A DNA stretch of 64,000 nucleotides from Parapristionchus giblindavisi (taxonomy: Eukaryota; Nematoda; Chromadorea; Rhabditida; Diplogasteridae), in assembly GCA_943737045.1 (NCBI GenBank), contig CALSFV010000280.1:124001-188000 (forward strand), written 5' to 3'. This document shows positions 23,280 to 36,183 of this stretch, piece by piece (position 1 is the first letter of the stretch; each line of letters begins with the position of its first letter). The position numbers were made by a program, and so were the translations under genes. The notes below the pieces were generated by a model, which was not told the origin of the DNA, did no database searches, and worked only from the letters and a program-made list of their open reading frames with translations.

Positions 23280-23770
23280 CTTTTGCATTTTTTTCAAAAT
23301 ATTTTTGACATTTTTTCCGATTTTCCAAGCCATATAACCTGTTGTTGTTTGTGCTACTTTTGAAGCGAAACTAAAAATATCTAGGGCATGATGGACAAAT
23401 AACAGAGTTAGACACATTTTTATTGCATTTTCTGAGATTTATAACTCAAATACAGTACTTTCATTTGGGTGTTTGTTGCTACAGTAATTAGTATCTTGAT
23501 CTGTCAATACATGTACACACCATCATAAGTTTATTGATTGTATCGGATTCTCGGAGTGATAAAAACGCAGAGATAAACTCGCGTGATTTCCATTCTTTTG
23601 TTGTAAATGAGGGACAAATTGAAATTGAATATATAATCACTTCTTGTCACATCACTACAACACCTACAGATATAATTGACTGATTAGAGATGACGAAAGG
23701 AGCGGCAACCAAACCCGTCTGACATGCGCCGCACAAACCAAATAGGCCACATCTGTCAGTAGGCAACACT

Positions 23771-23890
23771 ATCTCTGGATCCTCTGCAATTATCCGAGAA
23801 AATCTTTCGCCTTTTACTAAAGATTTCCGTGCAGAGGATCAAACTATGAGTATTACTCATTTTTTTGAATCCCCTCGAAAGAGCGGGATA
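23771..23890 (+). ncRNA. U5 snRNA, unit 16 (Sm-site variant G96T)
   Basis: The Sm region reads CATTTTTTTGAATC instead of CATTTTTTGGAATC: nt 96 is T, giving seven T then one G. Stem I, loop I and 3' hairpin are standard. Shared with units 17, 22, 23 and 27, all with the 6-bp-shorter spacer. Confidence 0.92.
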
Positions 23891-24056
23891 ATAAATTGGA
23901 AAAAGGGAATCTAAGAAACAGTTTTATAATTCATAAAACTGTTTCTTAGAAAGCGAATGAGCGAAGTTTTCGACACCTCGGCTCTGTTTGGCATTATAAT
24001 GATCAAAGATCAGATCAGAATGTTGTTGAAAGATCAGAATGTTGTCGTTAGGATAA

Positions 24057-24087
<31 letters not shown>

Positions 24088-24641
24088 TTAATTTAATAAT
24101 TCAAGTTTTTTCTCCCATTGGTAGACAATCTCTTCATCTCTTTATTTCAGGCGCGAAAAAGTCAGTTACAAATGAAATCTAAATTTACAAGTAAGACCGG
24201 AAGAATCAATCAATAAACCAACCGAATAAATCAATAAGTGAACGGAATCAATCGATAACTGATTGTGAGGAATGATTAATAAGGCAATGTACAAATGGAT
24301 ATATGAACATATTAGTTGATGGACGTTATTTTTACAAGATCATACAAGCGAATGAGTGAAATTTTGATCCCTCGACTCTGTTTGACAGAATAAGGATCAA
24401 AGATCAAAGATCAAATTTCATTTGCCAATTTCTGAAAAGAAAAGAAATTATTTTCAACAGTTTTATGATGCATTAAACCGTTTCTTACAAAGCGAATGAG
24501 CGATATTTTTTATCCCTCTGCTCTGGTTGACAGAATAAAGATCAAAGATCAAAGATCAAAATTCATTTGTCAATTTCTCAATCTATACGTTTACTCGTGG
24601 TTAGTAGCGAATAGTCCCCAAGCTCGCACTCTCTCTATCTC

Positions 24642-24970
24642 GCTTACGACCATACCTCGTTGAGAACACGGCATCCCGTCCGATCTGCCAAGTTAAGCAA
24701 CGGTGGGCCCAGTTAGTACTTGGATCGGAGACGGCTTGGGAATCCTGGGTGTTGCTCTGGTATTTTGCCACTTAAAGTCTACTTAAACGTTCCCACTTTA
24801 AGTAGACTTTAAGTAAACTTAAAGTGAGACGTAAGTCTACTTAAAGTGGTGTGGTATACTGTAATGCATTTCGTCAAATGTTCTTTCACTTAAAGTTTAC
24901 TTAAAGTCTACTTAAAGTCTGTGACGTAGTTTAAGTAGACTTTAAGTGGCAAAATACCAGAGTGTAAGCA
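24642..24970 (+). pseudogene. 5S rRNA of unit 17, split by a transposon
   Basis: The first 113 nt (24642-24754) match the 647 copy; a 208-bp element then separates them from the last six nt (24965-24970). The 3' arm of helix I is therefore lost from any normal-length transcript. The internal promoter is untouched, so transcription may still start. The element supplies a T4 run at 24763-24766, which could end a chimeric RNA after about 9-12 foreign nt. It could not form a normal 5S fold. Confidence 0.93.
24755..24962. mobile_element. 208-bp MITE inserted in 5S of unit 17
   Basis: Perfect 34-bp terminal inverted repeats beginning CTCTGGTATTTTGCC and continuing ACTTAAAGTCTACTTAAAC. The flanks show a 2-bp duplication TG (24753-24754 and 24963-24964). 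The interior is built from inverted and direct copies of ACTTTAAGTAGACTTTAAGT-like blocks. No open frame of use. A 2-bp TG duplication does not fit Tc1/mariner (TA), PIF (3 bp) or hAT (8 bp), so I leave the family open. Only one copy is in the window. Confidence 0.85.
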
Positions 24971-25461
24971 CTTTTGCATTTTTTTCAAAATATTTTTGAC
25001 ATTTTTTCCGATTTTCCAAGCCATATAACCTGTTGTTGTTTGTGCTACTTTTGAAGCGAAACTAAAAATATCTAGGGCATGATGGACAAATAACAGAGTT
25101 AGACACATTTTTATTGCATTTTCTGAGATTTATAACTCAAATACAGTACTTTCATTTGGGTGTTTGTTGCTACAGTAATTAGTATCTTGATCTGTCAATA
25201 CATGTACACACCATCATAAGTTTATTGATTGTATCGGATTCTCGGAGTGATAAAAACGCAGAGATAAACTCGCGTGATTTCCATTCTTTTGTTGTAAATG
25301 AGGGACAAATTGAAATTGAATATATAATCACTTCTTGTCACATCACTACAACACCTACAGATATAATTGACTGATTAGAGATGACGAAAGGAGCGGCAAC
25401 CAAACCCGTCTGACATGCGCCGCACAAACCAAATAGGCCACATCTGTCAGTAGGCAACACT

Positions 25462-25581
25462 ATCTCTGGATCCTCTGCAATTATCCGAGAAAATCTTTCG
25501 CCTTTTACTAAAGATTTCCGTGCAGAGGATCAAACTATGAGTATTACTCATTTTTTTGAATCCCCTCGAAAGAGCGGGATA
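25462..25581 (+). ncRNA. U5 snRNA, unit 17 (G96T)
   Basis: Same Sm-site variant as unit 16. Downstream has TTGGGAAAAGGG in place of TTGGAAAAAGGG. It lies in the unit with the broken 5S yet shows no decay. Confidence 0.92.
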
Positions 25582-25747
25582 ATAAATTGGGAAAAGGGAA
25601 TCTAAGAAACAGTTTTATAATTCATAAAACTGTTTCTTAGAAAGCGAATGAGCGAAGTTTTCGACACCTCGGCTCTGTTTGGCATTATAATGATCAAAGA
25701 TCAGATCAGAATGTTGTTGAAAGATCAGAATGTTGTCGTTAGGATAA

Positions 25748-25778
<31 letters not shown>

Positions 25779-26332
25779 TTAATTTAATAATTCAAGTTTT
25801 TTCTCCCATTGGTAGACAATCTCTTCATCTCTTTATTTCAGGCGCGAAAAAGTCAGTTACAAATGAAATCTAAATTTACAAGTAAGACCGGAAGAATCAA
25901 TCAATAAACCAACCGAATAAATCAATAAGTGAACGGAATCAATCGATAACTGATTGTGAGGAATGATTAATAAGGCAATGTACAAATGGATATATGAACA
26001 TATTAGTTGATGGACGTTATTTTTACAAGATCATACAAGCGAATGAGTGAAATTTTGATCCCTCGACTCTGTTTGACAGAATAAGGATCAAAGATCAAAG
26101 ATCAAATTTCATTTGCCAATTTCTGAAAAGAAAAGAAATTATTTTCAACAGTTTTATGATGCATTAAACCGTTTCTTACAAAGCGAATGAGCGATATTTT
26201 TTATCCCTCTGCTCTGGTTGACAGAATAAAGATCAAAGATCAAAGATCAAAATTCATTTGTCAATTTCTCAATCTATACGTTTACTCGTGGTTAGTAGCG
26301 AATAGTCCCCAAGCTCGCACTCTCTCTATCTC

Positions 26333-26451
26333 GCTTACGACCATACCTCGTTGAGAACACGGCATCCCGTCCGATCTGCCAAGTTAAGCAACGGTGGGCC
26401 CAGTTAGTACTTGGATCGGAGACGGCTTGGGAATCCTGGGTGTTGTAAGCA
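26333..26451 (+). rRNA. 5S ribosomal RNA, unit 18
   Basis: Matches the 647 copy; 2-bp-shorter spacer. Counterpart of unit 14, 6330 bp away. Confidence 0.95.
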
Positions 26452-26946
26452 CTTTTGCATTTTTTTCAAAATATTTTTGACATTTTTTCCGATTTTCCAA
26501 GCCATATCCATAACCTGTTGTTGTTTGTGCTACTTTTGAAGCGAAACTAAAAATATCTAGGGCATGATGGACAAATAACAGAGTTAGACACATTTTTATT
26601 GCATTTTCTGAGATTTATAACTCAAATACAGTACTTTCATTTGGGTGTTTGTTGCTACAGTAATTAGTATCTTGATCTGTCAATACATGTACACACCATC
26701 ATAAGTTTATTGATTGTATCGGATTCTCGGAGTGATAAAAACGCAGAGATAAACTCGCGTGATTTCCATTCTTTTGTTGTAAATGAGGGACAAATTGAAA
26801 TTGAATATATAATCACTTCTTGTCACATCACTACAACACCTACAGATATAATTGACTGATTAGAGATGACGAAAGGAGCGGCAACCAAACCCGTCTGACA
26901 TGCGCCGCACAAACCAAATAGGCCACATCTGTCAGTAGGCAACACT

Positions 26947-27066
26947 ATCTCTGGATCCTCTGCAATTATCCGAGAAAATCTTTCGCCTTTTACTAAAGAT
27001 TTCCGTGCAGAGGATCAAACTATGAGTATTACTCATTTTTTGGAATCCCCTCGAAAGAGCGGGATA
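26947..27066 (+). ncRNA. U5 snRNA, unit 18
   Basis: Standard form. Confidence 0.93.
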
Positions 27067-27818
27067 ATAAATTGGAAAAAGGGAATCTAAGAAACAGTTT
27101 TATAATTCATAAAACTGTTTCTTAGAAAGCGAATGAGCGAAGTTTTCGACACCTCGGCTCTGTTTGGCATTATAATGATCAAAGATCAGATCAGAATGTT
27201 GTTGAAAGATCAGAATGTTGTCGTTAGGATAAAATTATTATTATTATTATTATTATTATTATTTTAATTTAATAATTCAAGTTTTTTTCTCCCATTGGTA
27301 GACAATCTCTTCATCTCTTTATTTCAGGCGCGAAAAAGTCAGTTACAAATGAAATCTAAATTTACAAGTAAGACCGGAAGAATCAATCAATAAACCAACC
27401 GAATAAATCAATAAGTGAACGGAATCAATCGATAACTGATTGTGAGGAATGATTAATAAGGCAATGTACAAATGGATATATGAACATATTAGTTGATGGA
27501 CGTTATTTTTACAAGATCATACAAGCGAATGAGTGAAATTTTGATCCCTCGACTCTGTTTGACAGAATAAGGATCAAAGATCAAAGATCAAATTTCATTT
27601 GCCAATTTCTGAAAAGAAAAGAAATTATTTTCAACAGTTTTATGATGCATTAAACCGTTTCTTACAAAGCGAATGAGCGATATTTTTTATCCCTCTGCTC
27701 TGGTTGACAGAATAAAGATCAAAGATCAAAGATCAAAATTCATTTGTCAATTTCTCAATCTATACGTTTACTCGTGGTTAGTAGCGAATAGTCCCCAAGC
27801 TCGCACTCTCTCTATCTC

Positions 27819-27937
27819 GCTTACGACCATACCTCGTTGAGAACACGGCATCCCGTCCGATCTGCCAAGTTAAGCAACGGTGGGCCCAGTTAGTACTTGG
27901 ATCGGAGACGGCTTGGGAATCCTGGGTGTTGTAAGCA
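27819..27937 (+). rRNA. 5S ribosomal RNA, unit 19
   Basis: Matches the 647 copy. Shares the extra T upstream and the downstream MITE with unit 15, exactly 6330 bp away. Confidence 0.95.
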
Positions 27938-28147
27938 CTTTTGCATTTTTTTCAAAATATTTTTGACATTTTTTCCGATTTTCCAAGCCATATCCATATA
28001 ACCTGTTGTTGTTTGTGCTACTTTTGAAGCGAAACTAAAAATATCTAGGGCATGATGGACAAATAACAGAGTTAGACACATTTTTTATAGCATTTTCTGA
28101 GATTTATAACTCAAATACAGTACTTTCATTTGGGTGTTTGTTGCTAC

Positions 28148-28342
28148 CATACATTGCCATACCCTCGCAGTGCGAGGATTGACCCACTATATAAGGCCCA
28201 TTTTAGGCCACTTGATAAAAAAAAATTAAGCTAAAAATGACGATTTTTAAGCGAAAATAACGAATTTTGTGAATCAACCCACCCTATTTCGAAAATTGGC
28301 CCACTATATAAAAATAGACGACGAGGGTACCGAAAATGTATG
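28148..28342. mobile_element. 195-bp hAT-like MITE, copy in unit 19
   Basis: Same element, orientation and insertion point as 21818-22012, with the same GTTGCTAC duplication (28140-28147 and 28343-28350). Two independent hits at one base are unlikely; this copy was most likely carried by duplication of the host units. Confidence 0.87.
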
Positions 28343-28638
28343 GTTGCTACAGTAATTAGTATCTTGATCTGTCAATACATGTACACACCATCATAAGTTT
28401 ATTGATTGTATCGGATTCTCGGAGTGATAAAAACGCAGAGATAAACTCGCGTGATTTCCATTCTTTTGTTGTAAATGAGGGACAAATTGAAATTGAATAT
28501 ATAATCACTTCTTGTCACATCACTACAACACCTACAGATATAATTGACTGATTAGAGATGACGAAAGGAGCGGCAACCAAACCCGTCTGACATGCGCCGC
28601 ACAAACCAAATAGGCCACATCTGTCAGTAGGCAACACT

Positions 28639-28758
28639 ATCTCTGGATCCTCTGCAATTATCCGAGAAATTCTTTCGCCTTTTACTAAAGATTTCCGTGC
28701 AGAGGATCAAACTATGAGTATTACTCATTTTTTGGAATCCCCTCGAAAGAGCGGGATA
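28639..28758 (+). ncRNA. U5 snRNA, unit 19 (A32T)
   Basis: The arm under loop I reads AAATTCTTT instead of AAAATCTTT: A-to-T at 28670 makes a T-T mismatch with nt 54. Loop I and Sm site are standard. Only copy with this change. AAGGAAATCT follows, and the next base change is ATTATAAGGATC near 28867. Confidence 0.92.
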
Positions 28759-29509
28759 ATAAATTGGAAAAAGGAAATCTAAGAAACAGTTTTATAATTC
28801 ATAAAACTGTTTCTTAGAAAGCGAATGAGCGAAGTTTTCGACACCTCGGCTCTGTTTGGCATTATAAGGATCAAAGATCAGATCAGAATGTTGTTGAAAG
28901 ATCAGAATGTTGTCGTTAGGATAAAATTATTATTATTATTATTATTATTATTATTTTAATTTAATAATTCAAGTTTTTTCTCCCATTGGTAGACAATCTC
29001 TTCATCTCTTTATTTCAGGCGCGAAAAAGTCAGTTACAAATGAAATCTAAATTTACAAGTAAGACCGGAAGAATCAATCAATAAACCAACCGAATAAATC
29101 AATAAGTGAACGGAATCAATCGATAACTGATTGTGAGGAATGATTAATAAGGCAATGTACAAATGGATATATGAACATATTAGTTGATGGACGTTATTTT
29201 TACAAGATCATACAAGCGAATGAGTGAAATTTTGATCCCTCGACTCTGTTTGACAGAATAAGGATCAAAGATCAAAGATCAAATTTCATTTGCCAATTTC
29301 TGAAAAGAAAAGAAATTATTTTCAACAGTTTTATGATGCATTAAACCGTTTCTTACAAAGCGAATGAGCGATATTTTTTATCCCTCTGCTCTGGTTGACA
29401 GAATAAAGATCAAAGATCAAAGATCAAAATTCATTTGTCAATTTCTCAATCTATACGTTTACTCGTGGTTAGTAGCGAATAGTCCCCAAGCTCGCACTCT
29501 CTCTATCTC

Positions 29510-29628
29510 GCTTACGACCATACCTCGTTGAGAACACGGCATCCCGTCCGATCTGCCAAGTTAAGCAACGGTGGGCCCAGTTAGTACTTGGATCGGAGAC
29601 GGCTTGGGAATCCTGGGTGTTGTAAGCA
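29510..29628 (+). rRNA. 5S ribosomal RNA, unit 20
   Basis: Matches the 647 copy; full-length spacer form. Confidence 0.95.
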
Positions 29629-30126
29629 CTTTTGCATTTTTTTCAAAATATTTTTGACATTTTTTCCGATTTTCCAAGCCATATCCATATAACCTGTTGT
29701 TGTTTGTGCTACTTTTGAAGCGAAACTAAAAATATCTAGGGCATGATGGACAAATAACAGAGTTAGACACATTTTTTATAGCATTTTCTGAGATTTATAA
29801 CTCAAATACAGTACTTTCATTTGGGTGTTTGTTGCTACAGTAATTAGTATCTTGATCTGTCAATACATGTACACACCATCATAAGTTTATTGATTGTATC
29901 GGATTCTCGGAGTGATAAAAACGCAGAGATAAACTCGCGTGATTTCCATTCTTTTGTTGTAAATGAGGGACAAATTGAAATTGAATATATAATCACTTCT
30001 TGTCACATCACTACAACACCTACAGATATAATTGACTGATTAGAGATGACGAAAGGAGCGGCAACCAAACCCGTCTGACATGCGCCGCACAAACCAAATA
30101 GGCCACATCTGTCAGTAGGCAACACT

Positions 30127-30246
30127 ATCTCTGGATCCTCTGCAATTATCCGAGAAAATCTTTCGCCTTTTACTAAAGATTTCCGTGCAGAGGATCAAAC
30201 TATGAGTATTACTCATTTTTTGGAATCCCCTCGAAAGAGCGGGATA
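30127..30246 (+). ncRNA. U5 snRNA, unit 20
   Basis: Standard form. Confidence 0.93.
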
Positions 30247-30997
30247 ATAAATTGGAAAAAGGGAATCTAAGAAACAGTTTTATAATTCATAAAACTGTTT
30301 CTTAGAAAGCGAATGAGCGAAGTTTTCGACACCTCGGCTCTGTTTGGCATTATAATGATCAAAGATCAGATCAGAATGTTGTTGAAAGATCAGAATGTTG
30401 TCGTTAGGATAAAATTATTATTATTATTATTATTATTATTATTTTAATTTAATAATTCAAGTTTTTTCTCCCATTGGTAGACAATCTCTTCATCTCTTTA
30501 TTTCAGGCGCGAAAAAGTCAGTTACAAATGAAATCTAAATTTACAAGTAAGACCGGAAGAATCAATCAATAAACCAACCGAATAAATCAATAAGTGAACG
30601 GAATCAATCGATAACTGATTGTGAGGAATGATTAATAAGGCAATGTACAAATGGATATATGAACATATTAGTTGATGGACGTTATTTTTACAAGATCATA
30701 CAAGCGAATGAGTGAAATTTTGATCCCTCGACTCTGTTTGACAGAATAAGGATCAAAGATCAAAGATCAAATTTCATTTGCCAATTTCTGAAAAGAAAAG
30801 AAATTATTTTCAACAGTTTTATGATGCATTAAACCGTTTCTTACAAAGCGAATGAGCGATATTTTTTATCCCTCTGCTCTGGTTGACAGAATAAAGATCA
30901 AAGATCAAAGAACAAAATTCATTTGTCAATTTCTCAATCTATACGTTTACTCGTGGTTAGTAGCGAATAGTCCCCAAGCTCGCACTCTCTCTATCTC

Positions 30998-31116
30998 GCT
31001 TACGACCATACCTCGTTGAGAACACGGCATCCCGTCCGATCTGCCAAGTTAAGCAACGGTGGGCCCAGTTAGTACTTGGATCGGAGACGGCTTGGGAATC
31101 CTGGGTGTTGTAAGCA
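30998..31116 (+). rRNA. 5S ribosomal RNA, unit 21
   Basis: Matches the 647 copy. R3 upstream has AAAGAACAAAATTC (GATC to GAAC), shared only with unit 26, 7425 bp away. Confidence 0.95.
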
Positions 31117-31613
31117 CTTTTGCATTTTTTTCAAAATATTTTTGACATTTTTTCCGATTTTCCAAGCCATATCCATATAACCTGTTGTTGTTTGTGCTAC
31201 TTTTGAAGCGAAACTAAAAATATCTAGGGCATGATGGACAAATAACAGAGTTAGACACATTTTTATTGCATTTTCTGAGATTTATAACTCAAATACAGTA
31301 CTTTCATTTGGGTGTTTGTTGCTACAGTAATTAGTATCTTGATCTGTCAATACATGTACACACCATCATAAGTTTATTGATTGTATCGGATTCTCGGAGT
31401 GATAAAAACGCAGAGATAAACTCGCGTGATTTCCATTCTTTTGTTGTAAATGAGGGACAAATTGAAATTGAATATATAATCACTTCTTGTCACATCACTA
31501 CAACACCTACAGATATAATTGACTGATTAGAGATGACGAAAGGAGCGGCAACCAAACCCGTCTGACATGCGCCGCACAAACCAAATAGGCCACATCTGTC
31601 AGTAGGCAACACT

Positions 31614-31733
31614 ATCTCTGGATCCTCTGCAATTATCCGAGAAAATCTTTCGCCTTTTACTAAAGATTTCCGTGCAGAGGATCAAACTATGAGTATTACT
31701 CATTTTTTGGAATCCCCTCGAAAGAGCGGGATA
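31614..31733 (+). ncRNA. U5 snRNA, unit 21
   Basis: Standard form. Confidence 0.93.
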
Positions 31734-32484
31734 ATAAATTGGAAAAAGGGAATCTAAGAAACAGTTTTATAATTCATAAAACTGTTTCTTAGAAAGCGAA
31801 TGAGCGAAGTTTTCGACACCTCGGCTCTGTTTGGCATTATAATGATCAAAGATCAGATCAGAATGTTGTTGAAAGATCAGAATGTTGTCGTTAGGATAAA
31901 ATTATTATTATTATTATTATTATTATTATTTTAATTTAATAATTCAAGTTTTTTCTCCCATTGGTAGACAATCTCTTCATCTCTTTATTTCAGGCGCGAA
32001 AAAGTCAGTTACAAATGAAATCTAAATTTACAAGTAAGACCGGAAGAATCAATCAATAAACCAACCGAATAAATCAATAAGTGAACGGAATCAATCGATA
32101 ACTGATTGTGAGGAATGATTAATAAGGCAATGTACAAATGGATATATGAACATATTAGTTGATGGACGTTATTTTTACAAGATCATACAAGCGAATGAGT
32201 GAAATTTTGATCCCTCGACTCTGTTTGACAGAATAAGGATCAAAGATCAAAGATCAAATTTCATTTGCCAATTTCTGAAAAGAAAAGAAATTATTTTCAA
32301 CAGTTTTATGATGCATTAAACCGTTTCTTACAAAGCGAATGAGCGATATTTTTTATCCCTCTGCTCTGGTTGACAGAATAAAGATCAAAGATCAAAGATC
32401 AAAATTCATTTGTCAATTTCTCAATCTATACGTTTACTCGTGGTTAGTAGCGAATAGTCCCCAAGCTCGCACTCTCTCTATCTC

Positions 32485-32603
32485 GCTTACGACCATACCT
32501 CGTTGAGAACACGGCATCCCGTCCGATCTGCCAAGTTAAGCAACGGTGGGCCCAGTTAGTACTTGGATCGGAGACGGCTTGGGAATCCTGGGTGTTGTAA
32601 GCA
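32485..32603 (+). rRNA. 5S ribosomal RNA, unit 22
   Basis: Matches the 647 copy; 6-bp-shorter spacer. Confidence 0.95.
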
Positions 32604-33094
32604 CTTTTGCATTTTTTTCAAAATATTTTTGACATTTTTTCCGATTTTCCAAGCCATATAACCTGTTGTTGTTTGTGCTACTTTTGAAGCGAAACTAAAA
32701 ATATCTAGGGCATGATGGACAAATAACAGAGTTAGACACATTTTTATTGCATTTTCTGAGATTTATAACTCAAATACAGTACTTTCATTTGGGTGTTTGT
32801 TGCTACAGTAATTAGTATCTTGATCTGTCAATACATGTACACACCATCATAAGTTTATTGATTGTATCGGATTCTCGGAGTGATAAAAACGCAGAGATAA
32901 ACTCGCGTGATTTCCATTCTTTTGTTGTAAATGAGGGACAAATTGAAATTGAATATATAATCACTTCTTGTCACATCACTACAACACCTACAGATATAAT
33001 TGACTGATTAGAGATGACGAAAGGAGCGGCAACCAAACCCGTCTGACATGCGCCGCACAAACCAAATAGGCCACATCTGTCAGTAGGCAACACT

Positions 33095-33214
33095 ATCTCT
33101 GGATCCTCTGCAATTATCCGAGAAAATCTTTCGCCTTTTACTAAAGATTTCCGTGCAGAGGATCAAACTATGAGTATTACTCATTTTTTTGAATCCCCTC
33201 GAAAGAGCGGGATA
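33095..33214 (+). ncRNA. U5 snRNA, unit 22 (G96T)
   Basis: Sm-site variant as in unit 16; otherwise standard. Confidence 0.92.
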
Positions 33215-33965
33215 ATAAATTGGAAAAAGGGAATCTAAGAAACAGTTTTATAATTCATAAAACTGTTTCTTAGAAAGCGAATGAGCGAAGTTTTCGACAC
33301 CTCGGCTCTGTTTGGCATTATAATGATCAAAGATCAGATCAGAATGTTGTTGAAAGATCAGAATGTTGTCGTTAGGATAAAATTATTATTATTATTATTA
33401 TTATTATTATTTTAATTTAATAATTCAAGTTTTTTCTCCCATTGGTAGACAATCTCTTCATCTCTTTATTTCAGGCGCGAAAAAGTCAGTTACAAATGAA
33501 ATCTAAATTTACAAGTAAGACCGGAAGAATCAATCAATAAACCAACCGAATAAATCAATAAGTGAACGGAATCAATCGATAACTGATTGTGAGGAATGAT
33601 TAATAAGGCAATGTACAAATGGATATATGAACATATTAGTTGATGGACGTTATTTTTACAAGATCATACAAGCGAATGAGTGAAATTTTGATCCCTCGAC
33701 TCTGTTTGACAGAATAAGGATCAAAGATCAAAGATCAAATTTCATTTGCCAATTTCTGAAAAGAAAAGAAATTATTTTCAACAGTTTTATGATGCATTAA
33801 ACCGTTTCTTACAAAGCGAATGAGCGATATTTTTTATCCCTCTGCTCTGGTTGACAGAATAAAGATCAAAGATCAAAGATCAAAATTCATTTGTCAATTT
33901 CTCAATCTATACGTTTACTCGTGGTTAGTAGCGAATAGTCCCCAAGCTCGCACTCTCTCTATCTC

Positions 33966-34084
33966 GCTTACGACCATACCTCGTTGAGAACACGGCATCC
34001 CGTCCGATCTGCCAAGTTAAGCAACGGTGGGCCCAGTTAGTACTTGGATCGGAGACGGCTTGGGAATCCTGGGTGTTGTAAGCA
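33966..34084 (+). rRNA. 5S ribosomal RNA, unit 23
   Basis: Matches the 647 copy; 6-bp-shorter spacer. Confidence 0.95.
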
Positions 34085-34575
34085 CTTTTGCATTTTTTTC
34101 AAAATATTTTTGACATTTTTTCCGATTTTCCAAGCCATATAACCTGTTGTTGTTTGTGCTACTTTTGAAGCGAAACTAAAAATATCTAGGGCATGATGGA
34201 CAAATAACAGAGTTAGACACATTTTTATTGCATTTTCTGAGATTTATAACTCAAATACAGTACTTTCATTTGGGTGTTTGTTGCTACAGTAATTAGTATC
34301 TTGATCTGTCAATACATGTACACACCATCATAAGTTTATTGATTGTATCGGATTCTCGGAGTGATAAAAACGCAGAGATAAACTCGCGTGATTTCCATTC
34401 TTTTGTTGTAAATGAGGGACAAATTGAAATTGAATATATAATCACTTCTTGTCACATCACTACAACACCTACAGATATAATTGACTGATTAGAGATGACG
34501 AAAGGAGCGGCAACCAAACCCGTCTGACATGCGCCGCACAAACCAAATAGGCCACATCTGTCAGTAGGCAACACT

Positions 34576-34695
34576 ATCTCTGGATCCTCTGCAATTATCC
34601 GAGAAAATCTTTCGCCTTTTACTAAAGATTTCCGTGCAGAGGATCAAACTATGAGTATTACTCATTTTTTTGAATCCCCTCGAAAGAGCGGGATA
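34576..34695 (+). ncRNA. U5 snRNA, unit 23 (G96T)
   Basis: Sm-site variant as in unit 16; otherwise standard. Confidence 0.92.
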
Positions 34696-35446
34696 ATAAA
34701 TTGGAAAAAGGGAATCTAAGAAACAGTTTTATAATTCATAAAACTGTTTCTTAGAAAGCGAATGAGCGAAGTTTTCGACACCTCGGCTCTGTTTGGCATT
34801 ATAATGATCAAAGATCAGATCAGAATGTTGTTGAAAGATCAGAATGTTGTCGTTAGGATAAAATTATTATTATTATTATTATTATTATTATTTTAATTTA
34901 ATAATTCAAGTTTTTTCTCCCATTGGTAGACAATCTCTTCATCTCTTTATTTCAGGCGCGAAAAAGTCAGTTACAAATGAAATCTAAATTTACAAGTAAG
35001 ACCGGAAGAATCAATCAATAAACCAACCGAATAAATCAATAAGTGAACGGAATCAATCGATAACTGATTGTGAGGAATGATTAATAAGGCAATGTACAAA
35101 TGGATATATGAACATATTAGTTGATGGACGTTATTTTTACAAGATCATACAAGCGAATGAGTGAAATTTTGATCCCTCGACTCTGTTTGACAGAATAAGG
35201 ATCAAAGATCAAAGATCAAATTTCATTTGCCAATTTCTGAAAAGAAAAGAAATTATTTTCAACAGTTTTATGATGCATTAAACCGTTTCTTACAAAGCGA
35301 ATGAGCGATATTTTTTATCCCTCTGCTCTGGTTGACAGAATAAAGATCAAAGATCAAAGATCAAAATTCATTTGTCAATTTCTCAATCTATACGTTTACT
35401 CGTGGTTAGTAGCGAATAGTCCCCAAGCTCGCACTCTCTCTATCTC

Positions 35447-35565
35447 GCTTACGACCATACCTCGTTGAGAACACGGCATCCCGTCCGATCTGCCAAGTTA
35501 AGCAACGGTGGGCCCAGTTAGTACTTGGATCGGAGACGGCTTGGGAATCCTGGGTGTTGTAAGCA
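35447..35565 (+). rRNA. 5S ribosomal RNA, unit 24
   Basis: Matches the 647 copy; full-length spacer. Confidence 0.95.
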
Positions 35566-36063
35566 CTTTTGCATTTTTTTCAAAATATTTTTGACATTTT
35601 TTCCGATTTTCCAAGCCATATCCATATAACCTGTTGTTGTTTGTGCTACTTTTGAAGCGAAACTAAAAATATCTAGGGCATGATGGACAAATAACAGAGT
35701 TAGACACATTTTTTATAGCATTTTCTGAGATTTATAACTCAAATACAGTACTTTCATTTGGGTGTTTGTTGCTACAGTAATTAGTATCTTGATCTGTCAA
35801 TACATGTACACACCATCATAAGTTTATTGATTGTATCGGATTCTCGGAGTGATAAAAACGCAGAGATAAACTCGCGTGATTTCCATTCTTTTGTTGTAAA
35901 TGAGGGACAAATTGAAATTGAATATATAATCACTTCTTGTCACATCACTACAACACCTACAGATATAATTGACTGATTAGAGATGACGAAAGGAGCGGCA
36001 ACCAAACCCGTCTGACATGCGCCGCACAAACCAAATAGGCCACATCTGTCAGTAGGCAACACT

Positions 36064-36183
36064 ATCTCTGGATCCTCTGCAATTATCCGAGAAAATCTTT
36101 CGCCTTTTACTAAAGATTTCCGTGCAGAGGATCAAACTATGAGTATTACTCATTTTTTGGAATCCCCTCGAAAGAGCGGGATA
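36064..36183 (+). ncRNA. U5 snRNA, unit 24
   Basis: Standard form. Confidence 0.93.
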
